This document shows, one piece after another, positions 18,039-27,247 of a stretch of 64,000 nt of DNA (position 1 is its first letter; every line of letters starts with the position of its first letter). The notes under the pieces were generated by a model that had not been told where the DNA came from, made no database searches, and was given only the letters and a program-made list of their open reading frames with translations. Source of the stretch: Gimesia alba (GTDB lineage: Bacteria > Planctomycetota > Planctomycetia > Planctomycetales > Planctomycetaceae); NCBI RefSeq assembly GCF_007744675.1, contig NZ_CP036269.1, forward strand, positions 3,451,546-3,515,545. Reading direction: 5' to 3'. A program made the position numbers and the translations under genes.

Positions 18039-19589
18039 ATGTTGATTGAATCGCTACAGAAAAAATCCCTTTTTGATCATCCCGTTGATGAATTTCAGGT
18101 GCTGGAGACGCATATTTCCTGGGTGCTGCTGACAGGCTCTTACGCGTATAAACTGAAGAAACATGTCGATCTGGGCTTCGTCAATTTTTCCACGCTAGAA
18201 TTGCGTAAGAAGTACTGCGAGGAAGAAGTCCGTCTGAATCGCAGGTTGGCACCGGATCTTTATCTGAAAGTCATTCCCATAACGGGAACCGAAGCCGCCC
18301 CTGAATTGGATGGAGCCGGCGAAGTGATTGATTATGCGGTGCAAATGGTTCAGTTTTCTCAGGAGAATCTGCTGAGCCATGCGATTGAACAAGGCACTCT
18401 GACTACGGCGCACATTGATTTGCTGGCGCAGGAAGTGGCTGAGTTTCATACGAAAATCGACATTGCCGGTGACGATTTGGAGTATGGCAGGCCGGAAAAA
18501 ATCATGGCGCCGGTGGAAGAAAACTTTCGTCATCTGAGCGAGTTGTTTTCGACTGATGCTGCGGTTCAGGAAATGGTCGCATTGATTCGAACTGAAAACG
18601 AACGCTGGTACGATTCGCATCAGTCGTTATTGACACAACGCAAGTCAGAGGGGTTTATTCGCGAGTGTCATGGTGATATGCATCTGAATAACATGATTCT
18701 GAGCGATACGGGAGTGACTCTGTTTGACTGCCTGGAGTTTAATGCTGCCTTACGCTGGGTAGATGTGATGAGCGAAGTCGCTTTTTTGGTAATGGACCTG
18801 GAAGATCGGGGGCACGCAGACTATGCCATGCGATTCCTGAATCGCTATCTGGAACTGACGGGCGATTATGCCGGCGTTCCTTTGTTGCGGTTTTACTTGT
18901 CCTACCGGGCGATGGTGCGTGCCAAGGTCGCTGCGTTGCGGTTAAGCCAGCATCATTTATCGGAAGCGGAAGAGGCGGAAATTCGCGAGGAGTTCTGGTC
19001 GTATCTGGAACTGGCCAAGAAATATGTAATGCCGACAGAACCCGTACTGATGTTGACACACGGTGTATCAGGGAGCGGGAAGTCGTATGGGAGCGGCCTG
19101 CTGCTGGAAGGGATGAATGCGATTCGGGTTCGTTCAGATACGGAACGCAAACGGCTGCAGACAGAGTTGCAGTTGGCAGACGCCGAATTATATTCACGGG
19201 AGACTACCGATAAAACCTATCAACGATTATCTGATCTTGCGCAAGCCATTTTAGAGGCAGGCTGGAATGTGATTGTTGACGCGACCACGCTCAAAGCCTG
19301 GCAACGCAGCCTGTTTCGGAAACTGGCTGAAAGTATGAACGTTCCTTTTCTGTTGTTGTACTTTTCGGCCGACCGCAAGGTTTTGGAATCACGAATTGCG
19401 GCGCGCGAGGCTGCCGGCGGCGACCCTTCAGATGCGACGACCGAAGTTTTAGCACATCAGCTGGCAGAGGTTGAACCCTTGACAGCAGCCGAGCAGTCAG
19501 AAGCAGTCGCCATTCCCGCAGAGCAGGAATGGACGACTGAATTGCTGGTCCAACTGGTTAATCGCGTTCGGGCGGGAACGGGCAATTGA
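18039..19589 (+). CDS. Bifunctional aminoglycoside phosphotransferase-like / P-loop kinase protein (COG2187-COG0645 fusion)
   Basis: 516 residues from ATG 18039. A longer frame starts at 17940 (ATGA overlap with btaB), but its first 33 residues look non-coding and overlie a TATAAT box. The N-terminal half has the phosphotransferase motifs RECHGDMHLNNMIL (catalytic Asp) and TLFDCLEFN (metal-binding Asp). The C-terminal third is a P-loop kinase: THGVSGSGKSYGSG (Walker A), VIVDATTLKAW and a distal basic lid SRIAAREAAGG. Such fusions are common but their substrate is not known. It lies behind btaB on the same strand; a role in lipid head-group metabolism is possible but not shown. Confidence 0.88.
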   Translation: MLIESLQKKSLFDHPVDEFQVLETHISWVLLTGSYAYKLKKHVDLGFVNFSTLELRKKYCEEEVRLNRRLAPDLYLKVIPITGTEAAPELDGAGEVIDYAVQMVQFSQENLLSHAIEQGTLTTAHIDLLAQEVAEFHTKIDIAGDDLEYGRPEKIMAPVEENFRHLSELFSTDAAVQEMVALIRTENERWYDSHQSLLTQRKSEGFIRECHGDMHLNNMILSDTGVTLFDCLEFNAALRWVDVMSEVAFLVMDLEDRGHADYAMRFLNRYLELTGDYAGVPLLRFYLSYRAMVRAKVAALRLSQHHLSEAEEAEIREEFWSYLELAKKYVMPTEPVLMLTHGVSGSGKSYGSGLLLEGMNAIRVRSDTERKRLQTELQLADAELYSRETTDKTYQRLSDLAQAILEAGWNVIVDATTLKAWQRSLFRKLAESMNVPFLLLYFSADRKVLESRIAAREAAGGDPSDATTEVLAHQLAEVEPLTAAEQSEAVAIPAEQEWTTELLVQLVNRVRAGTGN

Positions 19590-19612
19590 ACGATGTGCGG
19601 AGTTAGTGTGGC

Positions 19613-19978
19613 TTAGCTCTCTTCCGCGATCCAGGTTTTGGCTGCATCTGTATCTGCAATGTCGAAATATTTAATTTTGGCTGTTGTGAATGGTTTGCAG
19701 AAATTGGCCATGCCTTTTTCCCACTTGCTTTCACCAACCATCGCCAGTCGCGAGATATCTTTGAAGTGTTTGATATCAAATTTGACGTCTTCCCAGAGTG
19801 CACCTGCAGTCCAGCCGTGAAAATCTTCCAGTTCGACCAGCATGTGCAGTGGGCCACGCTGCTCGATCAACGTTTCGATGATGGGAGAAAAATCGTGATA
19901 GTCTTCTTTGACCAGTTTGCCGGAGAGTTTAATTTCGACATAGCTCTGATCTGGATGGTCTTGAATCTCAATAGGCAT
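19613..19978 (-). CDS. SpoIIAA-like (STAS-fold) protein
   Basis: 121 residues from ATG 19978, chosen because AAGGAG sits seven bases upstream; the frame can be extended to 20014 without an SD. The pattern IEIKLSGKL... (here VEIKLSGKLVKEDY), then LHMLVELEDFHGW and a terminal FDIADTDAAKTWI is that of the SpoIIAA-like family, a STAS-fold group usually found as single domains in bacteria. No anti-sigma partner gene is nearby and the phosphorylatable serine of true anti-anti-sigma factors is not obvious. It converges with the APH/P-loop kinase gene. Probably cytoplasmic, function unknown. Confidence 0.85.
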   Translation of the reverse strand: MPIEIQDHPDQSYVEIKLSGKLVKEDYHDFSPIIETLIEQRGPLHMLVELEDFHGWTAGALWEDVKFDIKHFKDISRLAMVGESKWEKGMANFCKPFTTAKIKYFDIADTDAAKTWIAEES

Positions 19979-20102
19979 CGGTTGTCTCCTTGGAATGGGT
20001 GAGAGATAGTCCAACAGTATTAAGCATAATTGATTTGCAATTTCTTTCCAATCTGATTCTGAATTATTTAATATAACTTCATCAGACTGCAGCAGGTATC
20101 GC

Positions 20103-20804
20103 TTACGGACTTTCCTGCACAGGCGAAATTGTCCCTTCCGGAAACGTCATAATCTGTCTGGCGACGTGGTCTGCCTGGCTGTGGTCGTGTGTGATCCAGA
20201 CGAAGGCAGGACTTTGATCCGAAGTGGAAAGCCATTTGAGGATGATCGCTTCAAACTGTTTTGTCGTGCCGGGATCGAGGCCGGACGTAGGCTCATCCAG
20301 TAACAGAATCTGAGGAGAGAGACTCAAGGCCCGCAGTAACGCGACAATCTGCCCTTCTCCGCCTGATAGTGCGCTAGACTGGCGTTGCAGAAAGGATTCG
20401 GGTCTGTCGAAGGTACTCAATAAACTGATGACCGCAGCGATGTCGTGCGATTTGTGCTGATTGACCTGAAATTGCAGCGCAAACTTCAGATTGTCTTCTA
20501 CGGTCCCTTCAATTAAGACTGGCCGTTGTTGCAGGTAAACGACCTGACTGCGAAATTCAGGGAGTTCTTTGTCTTTGAGTGGATTTCCGTGAAAGAGCAG
20601 TTCCCCTTCCTGAATATCATCAAGCATGGCCAGCGAACGGAGGAAAAGTGTTTTCCCAGAACCAGTCGGACCAACGATGGCGATCCGATCCCCCGGATGG
20701 ACAGCCAGTGAGATATCTCGTATCAGCCACTGTCCGGCCGCGGTCTGTCTGCCGATTTGCCGGGCTTCCAGGATGCTGTCCGGGTCAATGGGTTCCTCGC
20801 TCAT
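20103..20804 (-). CDS. fetA: FetA/YbbL-like ABC transporter ATP-binding protein
   Basis: 233 residues with a full set of ABC motifs: Walker A GPTGSGKTLFLRSL, Q loop VVYLQQRPVLIEGTVEDNL, signature ALSGGEGQIVALLRAL, Walker B ILLLDEPTSGLD and the switch WITHDHSQ. The string YLQQRPVL...TVEDNLKF resembles FetA, the ATPase partner of FetB permeases. No permease gene is beside it; a FetB-like permease lies 5.4 kb downstream on the same strand (13883-14677). The start codon overlaps the stop of the PfkB kinase gene by one base (TGATG), so translation is coupled. Pairing with the distant permease is inference. Confidence 0.87.
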   Translation of the reverse strand: MSEEPIDPDSILEARQIGRQTAAGQWLIRDISLAVHPGDRIAIVGPTGSGKTLFLRSLAMLDDIQEGELLFHGNPLKDKELPEFRSQVVYLQQRPVLIEGTVEDNLKFALQFQVNQHKSHDIAAVISLLSTFDRPESFLQRQSSALSGGEGQIVALLRALSLSPQILLLDEPTSGLDPGTTKQFEAIILKWLSTSDQSPAFVWITHDHSQADHVARQIMTFPEGTISPVQESP

Positions 20805-21727
20805 CAGACGACCTGTTCCATTTCGACTTGCTTGTACAATTCCTGCACACGGGAGTCGGAAAGTCGAGCGGGGAGTAGTTGTGTCAGGTTATCAGCGGCA
20901 GCAGCCATGCCCCAACGAATCGATTCGGGAACCGTCCAACCTTGATAGATTGCACTGGCGATGCCTGCTGCGAGACTGTCACCACATCCAATCGGGTTGA
21001 CTGCCTCGACAGAGGCCGGGATAAACCGATAGACCTCATCGGCGGATGTGGCCCACAAGGCAGATTTTCCCTGCGAGATTACGACCCAGGTCGCACCGCG
21101 GCGATTGATTTCCTGCATGCCTTTAATTAATTCTTCAGTACCGGAAAGAGCGCGGTCGAGCGTGCGTTCCAGTTCTTCGTGGTTTGGTTTGACTAGAAAA
21201 GGCGTGGCTGTTAACGCCTCTTCAAGCTCACTGCCCCGGGCATCGAGAATAACCGGACACTTCGTCTTGGCAATGAGATCTCGATAAAACGTAACAGGGG
21301 TTCCTTCCGGCAGCGATCCCGTGAGGACAGCAACCGTCGCTGTTTCAGCGCAGCGGCGGTATTCAGCAGCAAACGCTTTGACTTCCTGTTCTGAAAGGGG
21401 AGTTGCATTTTCAACAAGTTCCGTTGTCTGTCCGGAAGATCGGTCTAGAATCGTCGTGCAGATGCGAGTCGGGTTTTCTTGATCAAGGTCGCGGAACGAA
21501 ACGTCAAGCTCGTTCAGTTCGGCTTCGATCAGACTCCGGGCATAACCACCGGCAGGAAAAATGGTTTCACAAGGACAGCCAAGGTGCTGGAGAGCAACCC
21601 CCACATTAATCACTTTGCCTGAAGCACACCAGTGCGCAGACTGGCAGCGGTTGACTTCGCCGACCTCGAGTGAGTTCACTTCCAAAATCTGTTGCCAGGC
21701 CGGGCTCAGGCCGGCTGCGATGATCAT
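20804..21727 (-). CDS. PfkB-family sugar kinase, 1-phosphofructokinase/tagatose-6-phosphate kinase type
   Basis: 307 residues. The start MIIAAGLSPAWQQILEV and the early glycine element CASGKVINVGVAL match the 1-phosphofructokinase (FruK/LacC) branch. The anion-hole and catalytic-base motif NPIGCGDSLAAG is intact. It should phosphorylate a sugar phosphate using ATP in the cytoplasm. No PTS or sugar-uptake gene is nearby, so the substrate is uncertain. The stop codon overlaps the ATG of the FetA-like ATPase by one base; coupling of a sugar kinase with this ATPase is odd. Family assignment is certain. Confidence 0.92.
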   Translation of the reverse strand: MIIAAGLSPAWQQILEVNSLEVGEVNRCQSAHWCASGKVINVGVALQHLGCPCETIFPAGGYARSLIEAELNELDVSFRDLDQENPTRICTTILDRSSGQTTELVENATPLSEQEVKAFAAEYRRCAETATVAVLTGSLPEGTPVTFYRDLIAKTKCPVILDARGSELEEALTATPFLVKPNHEELERTLDRALSGTEELIKGMQEINRRGATWVVISQGKSALWATSADEVYRFIPASVEAVNPIGCGDSLAAGIASAIYQGWTVPESIRWGMAAAADNLTQLLPARLSDSRVQELYKQVEMEQVV

Positions 21728-21781
21728 TTTCGAAATGCCTTCTCTGCTACAAAGGATAAAGGGATCGATCTATTCACCGTT

Positions 21782-23074
21782 TTAAGGAACTAATTCACCA
21801 CGTAACATAATTTTGCCAACGCGGATTTTTGTCCCCTGATATTTGGGAGATTTGAGTTCCTCTTCGGGATTTTTCAGACGGAACGCGACAGGGCTGCGGT
21901 CGGGCTGTTCCGGATGAATTTCGACTGTCACCGAATGGACTTTGTTCGGATCGAGATCTTGTGCAAGATTTAATGTCGCGATCCGATGATAGGTGCAATA
22001 ACTGTCAAACCGTGGCGTTAATTTGGAATGCGGTTTTCCATCGACGGTGATCTCGACTTGACCGCCGTCGGGGCCTAACAGATCGTAGAGAGCGGCTTGA
22101 GTCCCACGAAAGCGAAAGGTAATGCGACTGCCCGGCTTGTCTGCTTCCCAGATTTGTCCCATGCGGCCGCCGAATCGTTTTTGCAGAGTATTGTCTGCTG
22201 GCAACTCCTGCCAATTACCGGAGAGCATCGTCTGATTCAACGGGACCATTTTGGCATCGGACCAGTGTCCGGTGACAAACGGCTGTTTGAGTTTTGATGC
22301 ATGATTCACAGGCTTGGATGTGGGCTGCATCTGCTGGATGGCATCGGCAATGACTTCTGTGTAGATTTCGTGTCCCTGATCAAGGGGATGTACGCCATCT
22401 TTGGAAAAGAGCACGATCTCCGCGGCTAGGGGTTTGTCGGATGTAAATTTGAGTTTTCCCTGTTGCTCAAGTTCAGCAATTTTCAATGCGACGTTGATCG
22501 ACGGAATGCCGTAATGGTCAGCCAGCAGTTCCATCGCGGATGCAGCCCGGGGGCACTCACCTTTTCTCAGATCCTTTTCATAATTCACGCGGAAGGTATA
22601 AACAAAGCAGATATCCGCTTCTGGATTTGATTTCCAGATCTGACGGACAATCCCGTCCATCGATTCCCAGATGGATTCCGGCTGCCGGCCTCCATCATTG
22701 ACGGCAAATTCGATGAAGACCAGATCGGGGTGATGTTGCAGGACATCATGATCCAGACGAAACGCTCCCAGGTTGCTACCGGTCCCACCGATCGCGGCGT
22801 GGATTTCATGGATTTTCGCTTGGGGAAACGCCTTTTGTAACCATTTTGTTGTTTTGACTCTCCAGCCGGGGGCGGCTGTAATAGAGCCTCCTAGATATGC
22901 CACACGGACTTCTTCATTCTGTTTGAGTTTCTTCAGGGTGTTGCCGAGTCCCTGACGGGGTTTGACCAGTTTGGCTTTAACCGGATGGTAAGCAGGTGGG
23001 TCTGCTTGTGCGAAACCCGTTGTGCTGATAGCAAAGAATACAAGGATGAGCAGCTTGACTATAGATCGAGGCAT
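21782..23074 (-). CDS. Secreted SGNH/GDSL-type hydrolase
   Basis: 430 residues from ATG 23074, where a signal peptide ([17 protein letters not shown], cleavage after GFAQA) begins and GGAGAA lies eight bases upstream; the frame is open to 23155 but that part lacks sense. The N-terminal two thirds carry the SGNH blocks: [12 protein letters not shown] (nucleophile Ser), [21 protein letters not shown] and [13 protein letters not shown] (Asp/His). The C-terminal 150 residues form a second, beta-rich domain ending in [11 protein letters not shown]. This arrangement is common in planctomycete carbohydrate esterases and lipases. It is probably exported to the periplasm. The substrate is not known. 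Confidence 0.88.
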   Translation of the reverse strand: MPRSIVKLLILVFFAISTTGFAQADPPAYHPVKAKLVKPRQGLGNTLKKLKQNEEVRVAYLGGSITAAPGWRVKTTKWLQKAFPQAKIHEIHAAIGGTGSNLGAFRLDHDVLQHHPDLVFIEFAVNDGGRQPESIWESMDGIVRQIWKSNPEADICFVYTFRVNYEKDLRKGECPRAASAMELLADHYGIPSINVALKIAELEQQGKLKFTSDKPLAAEIVLFSKDGVHPLDQGHEIYTEVIADAIQQMQPTSKPVNHASKLKQPFVTGHWSDAKMVPLNQTMLSGNWQELPADNTLQKRFGGRMGQIWEADKPGSRITFRFRGTQAALYDLLGPDGGQVEITVDGKPHSKLTPRFDSYCTYHRIATLNLAQDLDPNKVHSVTVEIHPEQPDRSPVAFRLKNPEEELKSPKYQGTKIRVGKIMLRGELVP

Positions 23075-23184
23075 TGAGTTTCTTCTCCGTGAGTGCGTAA
23101 GGTCAAAAACGCATTTTAACGAATGCCATCGTAGAATGAAATGAGTGCTCTTCACAAGTCCGATAACTTGCAGGAGGAAATCGG

Positions 23185-24354
23185 TTACAGCAGGTCTTCC
23201 AAAATTTGGGTGAGCTCCGTATCGGAAAGTTCGCGCGGGTTGCCGCTCATACTGTTTCCGCGAGAGCTGGCCACCAGATCCGGGATTTGTGTTTGAGAAA
23301 CGCCGAGACTTGAGAGGTTGCGAGGAATATTGATGCGATCATTGAGGGCTTCGATCTGATCAATCAGGTATTGTGCAGCCTCTGTTTCCGAGAGGGAAAG
23401 TTCCGGGGCGAGAAATCGGGTGATTTCGGCGTATTCTTTTTGTCGGACCGACAGGTTGGTTTTCAGCGTGGCTGGCAACATGACGGCGCACGCCAATCCG
23501 TGGGAAATGCGGCAGTGAATCCCCAGTGCGGGGGCGACGCCGTGTGCCATTCCCAGACCTGAGTTAGCTAAGGCGATTCCCGAAAGTAACGCTGCATGTG
23601 CCATGCTTTCGCGGGCAGTGCGGGACGAACCGTCTTCGACGGCTTCGGCCAGTGCAGGCAATGCCAGTTTGAGACCTTGCAGGCAGAGTGCCTGTGGAAT
23701 GGGCTGGGCGCGGCAGGAGATATAGCTTTCCAATAATTGGGTAATCGCATCCATGCCGGTTCTGGCTGTGATTTCAGGTGGAACAGAACAGGCGAGTTTG
23801 GGATCGCAGAGCACCAGGTTCGGAATCATCTCATCGGCACGCAGGCTTTTTTTAAAGGCGGGCGAATAACTGGAAATGACCGCGTTCTTGGTGGCTTCGC
23901 TGCCGGTTCCGGCGGTGGTGGGAATCGCGAGTAGCGGCAGCGGTGCCTGTTTCAGTTTTAAGCCCTTTCCGACGCCTTCGAGATAATCGAGAACGGTATC
24001 GCTTTCCCGGTTGGTGATCATCGCGGCGCAGGCTTTGGCCAGATCGATTCCTGAACCGCCTCCGATACCAATCAGAAAATCCCCTTCTCCCGCTCCCAGA
24101 TGATGCAGGAGATTGGTGGTCTGATCAACGTCAGCCACCTCGGGCTCATTGGAAATGGTGCGAACGAATTCGCTCTCAATGTTGGATCGAAGCAGTAAGC
24201 GTTTCAATTCTTCAATCACCCCGTTTGATTCCAATGAGCGGGAACCGCCGATGATCAAAGCCCGTTTGCCCAGAGACGCGGCCAGTGGACCGACTTCCTG
24301 AAAGCGATCCCAGCCGAAACAGATTTGTTGTGGAGAGAAAAAGTTATAGTTCAT
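23185..24354 (-). CDS. Iron-containing alcohol dehydrogenase
   Basis: About 389 residues from ATG 24354 ([14 protein letters not shown]); ATG 24366 is also possible. A start at 24402 would lie inside the glutathione peroxidase terminator and is rejected. The NAD-binding loop [13 protein letters not shown] and the [16 protein letters not shown] segment are those of Fe-ADH. The metal site is in [22 protein letters not shown], where the histidines are in place. The enzyme oxidises or reduces an alcohol/aldehyde in the cytoplasm. The closest match by eye is the butanol/lactaldehyde dehydrogenase group. It stands as a single gene after a terminator. Confidence 0.92.
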   Translation of the reverse strand: MNYNFFSPQQICFGWDRFQEVGPLAASLGKRALIIGGSRSLESNGVIEELKRLLLRSNIESEFVRTISNEPEVADVDQTTNLLHHLGAGEGDFLIGIGGGSGIDLAKACAAMITNRESDTVLDYLEGVGKGLKLKQAPLPLLAIPTTAGTGSEATKNAVISSYSPAFKKSLRADEMIPNLVLCDPKLACSVPPEITARTGMDAITQLLESYISCRAQPIPQALCLQGLKLALPALAEAVEDGSSRTARESMAHAALLSGIALANSGLGMAHGVAPALGIHCRISHGLACAVMLPATLKTNLSVRQKEYAEITRFLAPELSLSETEAAQYLIDQIEALNDRINIPRNLSSLGVSQTQIPDLVASSRGNSMSGNPRELSDTELTQILEDLL

Positions 24355-24370
24355 GTCTGAAGGCATTCTA

Positions 24371-24410
24371 TAAAAAAAGGGACACATCTCATGTAGATGC
24401 ATCCCTTTTA
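24371..24410 (-). terminator. Rho-independent terminator of the glutathione peroxidase gene
   Basis: AAAAGGGA at 24375-24382 pairs with TCCCTTTT at 24402-24409, and inside it CATCT (24385-24389) pairs with AGATG (24395-24399), with a 2x2 internal mismatch and a five-base loop. On the minus strand the stem runs into seven T (24372-24378). It lies 19 bases past the stop codon and bounds the start of the dehydrogenase gene. Confidence 0.8.
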
Positions 24411-24428
24411 TTTTGAATCAGAGACGGA

Positions 24429-25013
24429 TTATTTCTTTTTTAATTCTGCTTCGACGGCTTTCGTGACCTCTTCTGATTGCGGATTGACGCGTGTGCGGAA
24501 GCGGGCAGCGATTTCACCATCGCGGTTGATCAGGAATTTTTCAAAGTTCCATTTGACCGGGCCGGCGGTTTTGGGATTCGCTTTTTTGGACGTCAGGTAT
24601 TTGTAGAGGTCGGTGGCATTTTCGCCGTTGACGTCGACTTTGCTGAACATGTCAAAGGTCACGCCGTAGTTTTTGGTGCAGAACTCAGAAATCTGTACTG
24701 CTGTGCCAGGCTCCTGAGCACCGAACTGATTGCAGGGAAATCCGAGGACAACCAGTCCCTGATCTTTGTATTTTTCGTGAAGTGCCTGCAGGTCTTTGTA
24801 TTGGGGAGTTGCACCACATTTGCTGGCGGTGTTGACGATCAACAAGACTTTATCTTGATATTTACTGAGATCGACTTCTTTGCCATCCAGAGATTTCATT
24901 TTGTGTTTTAAGACGGGGGGCACGGATTTCTTGCCAGTCTCACCAGCAAACGAATTCGAACAGGCGATCGCCAGCACGGCGGCCAGCATGGTCATTGTCT
25001 TAAGGCTCTTCAT
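24429..25013 (-). CDS. Exported glutathione peroxidase-family thiol peroxidase
   Basis: 194 residues from ATG 25013 (GGAGAGA five to ten bases upstream); an in-frame TTG at 25025 is less likely. A signal peptide (MLAAVLAIACSNSFA) sends it to the periplasm. The GPx tetrad is visible: Cys in NTASKCGATPQY (Cys, not selenocysteine), Gln in FPCNQFGAQEP, and Trp and Asn in VKWNFEKFLI. Enzymes of this type usually reduce peroxides with thioredoxin rather than glutathione. A second cysteine in the middle (EFCTKNYG) could be the resolving Cys. The gene ends with a clear terminator. Confidence 0.93.
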   Translation of the reverse strand: MKSLKTMTMLAAVLAIACSNSFAGETGKKSVPPVLKHKMKSLDGKEVDLSKYQDKVLLIVNTASKCGATPQYKDLQALHEKYKDQGLVVLGFPCNQFGAQEPGTAVQISEFCTKNYGVTFDMFSKVDVNGENATDLYKYLTSKKANPKTAGPVKWNFEKFLINRDGEIAARFRTRVNPQSEEVTKAVEAELKKK

Positions 25014-25258
25014 TGATCTCTCCAAAGCTTGGGAGCCGGGCTCATGTGCTCGGTTCAGAATAAATAAACAAGTGAATCATCAGATCGCATCTTGCGAGAA
25101 CATAACGGTCTCTCCTCTCCGACTGTTCTTATTATAGATTCAAGGGAACCCATAATACTACAATCAGCGCGTCTCAGCTTTAATTCTACTGAATCATCTC
25201 TGAAACGGAAACCTGATGAGCAGGCAGTCGGAATTTTTTGGAAAAAACCAGTTCTGCG

Positions 25259-25714
25259 TCAGGAGAGACGACCGGCAAGATTGGCTTTGTGGAACAGTGC
25301 GCGAAACAGGCTGGCTATGGGAAAGCCGTCTGCTGTTGTCCCTTCTTCAATATCCTGTTCGTTCACCCAGCGATTGCGGAGGTCGGCCTCCAGTATCTTA
25401 CGGGCCGAACTTTTGAGAGCCTGGAAGTCAAATAGCTCAATAATGTAATGTTCAGAGGGTTGCTCAGATGCGGGCTTGTCGCTGAAGGCCAGATGTGCCT
25501 GCGGGTCTTGCGAGATGATGAAGTCCTCAAAGGGGACCAGCTCAAAAGTCTTTTCGATCTCGGAAATCAGGCAATGCTGGAAGGTTTCATAAGGCTTCTT
25601 TTTCGCCCCAGGCAGCATGAATTCCTGACGTTCATAATTCCAGTGTGCCAGCCAGTGGACTTTCTGATCGAGAGTGGTTTGGAACAGGATAAACGAACCA
25701 ACAAAGTTGCCCAT
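25259..25714 (-). CDS. Nudix-like fold protein with degenerate catalytic box
   Basis: 151 residues. The layout WNYERQEFMLPGAKKKPYET followed by a helix CLISEIEKTFEL and later HYIIELFDFQ recalls Nudix proteins, but the conserved REUXEE of the Nudix box reads SEIEKT, so the catalytic glutamates are largely lost. It could be a non-catalytic Nudix-fold protein. No signal peptide is seen. Start ATG 25714 is accepted; a weak SD lies upstream. It stands alone between glutathione peroxidase and the FHA gene. Low certainty for the fold, good certainty that the gene is real. Confidence 0.65.
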   Translation of the reverse strand: MGNFVGSFILFQTTLDQKVHWLAHWNYERQEFMLPGAKKKPYETFQHCLISEIEKTFELVPFEDFIISQDPQAHLAFSDKPASEQPSEHYIIELFDFQALKSSARKILEADLRNRWVNEQDIEEGTTADGFPIASLFRALFHKANLAGRLS

Positions 25715-26121
25715 CGTAGAAGATTACCTTTCTCGATCGCGATATTCTGAGACGTTAATAGATACAAACTGGCCCGCTAAAATTTTACCATTAAGGAAGT
25801 TACCGACGGAAGAAATTTCTGGGAATTGTAACACAACATCAGAGAAATCTCGCTGAACTCCCAGATCCCACGTTCATTCGGGAATCGCTGATTCCTCGCA
25901 TTCTGAGGGAAATTCAGATTTTGCGATCTTTTTCCGGTTTCCCATTGCATGCTGTGAAACGAATTAGTAGAATTACGCATAAGTATTCACGTATGTGAAT
26001 TAATGTATTGCAGTAAATTACCCTCACTTGGTCCTACCCCCCATTTGGCCTACCCCAGCCGCAGATGTTGATAAATCACCACACTGATTCAACTTCTGCC
26101 CGAGAGTAAAAGGTTCCTTCC
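25715..26121. other. AT-rich intergenic region with a palindrome
   Basis: 407 bases without a gene between divergent neighbours. An inverted repeat ATTCACgtatGTGAAT lies at 25985-26000, within an AT-rich stretch that could hold a promoter or operator for the FHA gene. A loose repeat (GGTCCTACCCCCC / GGCCTACCCC) follows at about 26030-26056. Confidence 0.45.
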
Positions 26122-26466
26122 ATGAAAATTCATCTTATCAGTGATCATCCCGATTTACCGGATATTGAGGTCAGTGTTGATGAGTTACCCGTTGTACTTG
26201 GAAGAAGTAACGGCTGTGATATTCGAATTCTGGACCCGATGTTGAGTCGTCAACAATGTGAATTGACGTTCCATAATAATTCCGTCCGCGTGCGAGATCT
26301 GGAATCGACGAATGGGACGATTGTGAATTCTGCTCAAGTGAACGATGCTCCGCTTTATCCCGGCGACATCATCACCATCGGCATGGCCAATTACGTTGTC
26401 AGCTATTATGACGACGAAGGCCAGGAAGATTTCGAAGAAAGTTATTTCTCCGAGAATTCGATTTAG
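26122..26466 (+). CDS. Single-domain FHA protein
   Basis: 114 residues that are almost entirely one FHA domain: VVLGRSNGCDI (Gly-Arg), MLSRQQCELTF (Ser-Arg, with Gln-Cys replacing the usual xH) and ESTNGTIVN (Asn-Gly). FHA domains bind phosphothreonine peptides, so this is probably a partner of a Ser/Thr kinase. There is no signal peptide or membrane segment; the acidic C-terminal tail (DDEGQEDFEESYFSE) is unstructured. It is followed on the same strand by a Nudix hydrolase gene after 137 bp. Fold assignment is firm. Confidence 0.92.
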   Translation: MKIHLISDHPDLPDIEVSVDELPVVLGRSNGCDIRILDPMLSRQQCELTFHNNSVRVRDLESTNGTIVNSAQVNDAPLYPGDIITIGMANYVVSYYDDEGQEDFEESYFSENSI

Positions 26467-26603
26467 TCTTCTGTTTCTGTTATTCTGCTTTTGTTGTGCA
26501 GTGAGTTCGCTTACTTTGATCGAGCCTCTGTTTATTTCAAAAGTAACATTGCTGCGAGAGTAGGCCCTTTTGCGTTTGCTCTGCGCGAAGTAAGTTGACA
26601 GTG

Positions 26604-27137
26604 ATGAATACAGAAGAACTGTTTGATGTGGTCGACGAACACGACCAGGTGATAGAACAACTCCCCCGCTCTGTTGTACATGCGCGAAAGTTGCTGCATC
26701 GGGCTGCAAATGTATTTGTTTTCAATTCTGCGGGGGCATTGTTGTTGCAGTTTCGATCTGCAACAAAAGATGAATATCCTCACTGCTATACTTCTTCCGC
26801 TTCCGGCCATCTGAGTGCGGGTGAGGATTATCTGGAATCAGCCGAACGGGAGATGCTGGAAGAGATCGGTATTCAGACACCGCTGGAATGGCTGGAGAAA
26901 TTTTCCGGAACTCCTCACAACGCCTATGAGCATACCGTCCTGTTTCGTACGTTTTGCGATGGGCCGTTCACATTTGATCCGCAGGAGATCGAACGGGGCG
27001 AATTCTTTGAGCTCGCCGTCATAGACCAGATGTTATTAGAAAATGAGGAACAGTTTACTCCGCCGTTTCGGCAGCTCTATCGCTGGTATCGTGCGAAGAG
27101 GGGGAGTAATTCAAGCGGTTCAGGGGGCGTCTGCTGA
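26604..27137 (+). CDS. Nudix hydrolase of the YfcD/isopentenyl-diphosphate isomerase-like type
   Basis: 177 residues from ATG 26604; upstream in-frame GTG and TTG codons (26601, 26595) are alternatives. The opening ELFDVVDEHDQVIEQLPRS and HRAANVFVFN match the YfcD/IDI-like subfamily. The Nudix box is intact: GHLSAGEDYLESAERE then MLEEIGI. It should hydrolyse a nucleoside-diphosphate-linked compound; IDI activity would need further active-site residues that I cannot confirm. Cytoplasmic. The Gly/Ser-rich C-terminal tail is not conserved in the family. Confidence 0.9.
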   Translation: MNTEELFDVVDEHDQVIEQLPRSVVHARKLLHRAANVFVFNSAGALLLQFRSATKDEYPHCYTSSASGHLSAGEDYLESAEREMLEEIGIQTPLEWLEKFSGTPHNAYEHTVLFRTFCDGPFTFDPQEIERGEFFELAVIDQMLLENEEQFTPPFRQLYRWYRAKRGSNSSGSGGVC

Positions 27138-27247
27138 ATCGGGAAATCTTCTAAACAGACGATAAATCGTTAGGAATTCCCTGATCTGGAATTTATGATG
27201 AAGGTTGGTTCCCTTCTTTAGTTTCGTCCCTGTTAAAAAAGCCGATC

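Noticed and set aside
24355..24402. Upstream start for the iron-type alcohol dehydrogenase
   Set aside because: The DNA forms the terminator of the glutathione peroxidase gene, so a start there is unlikely.
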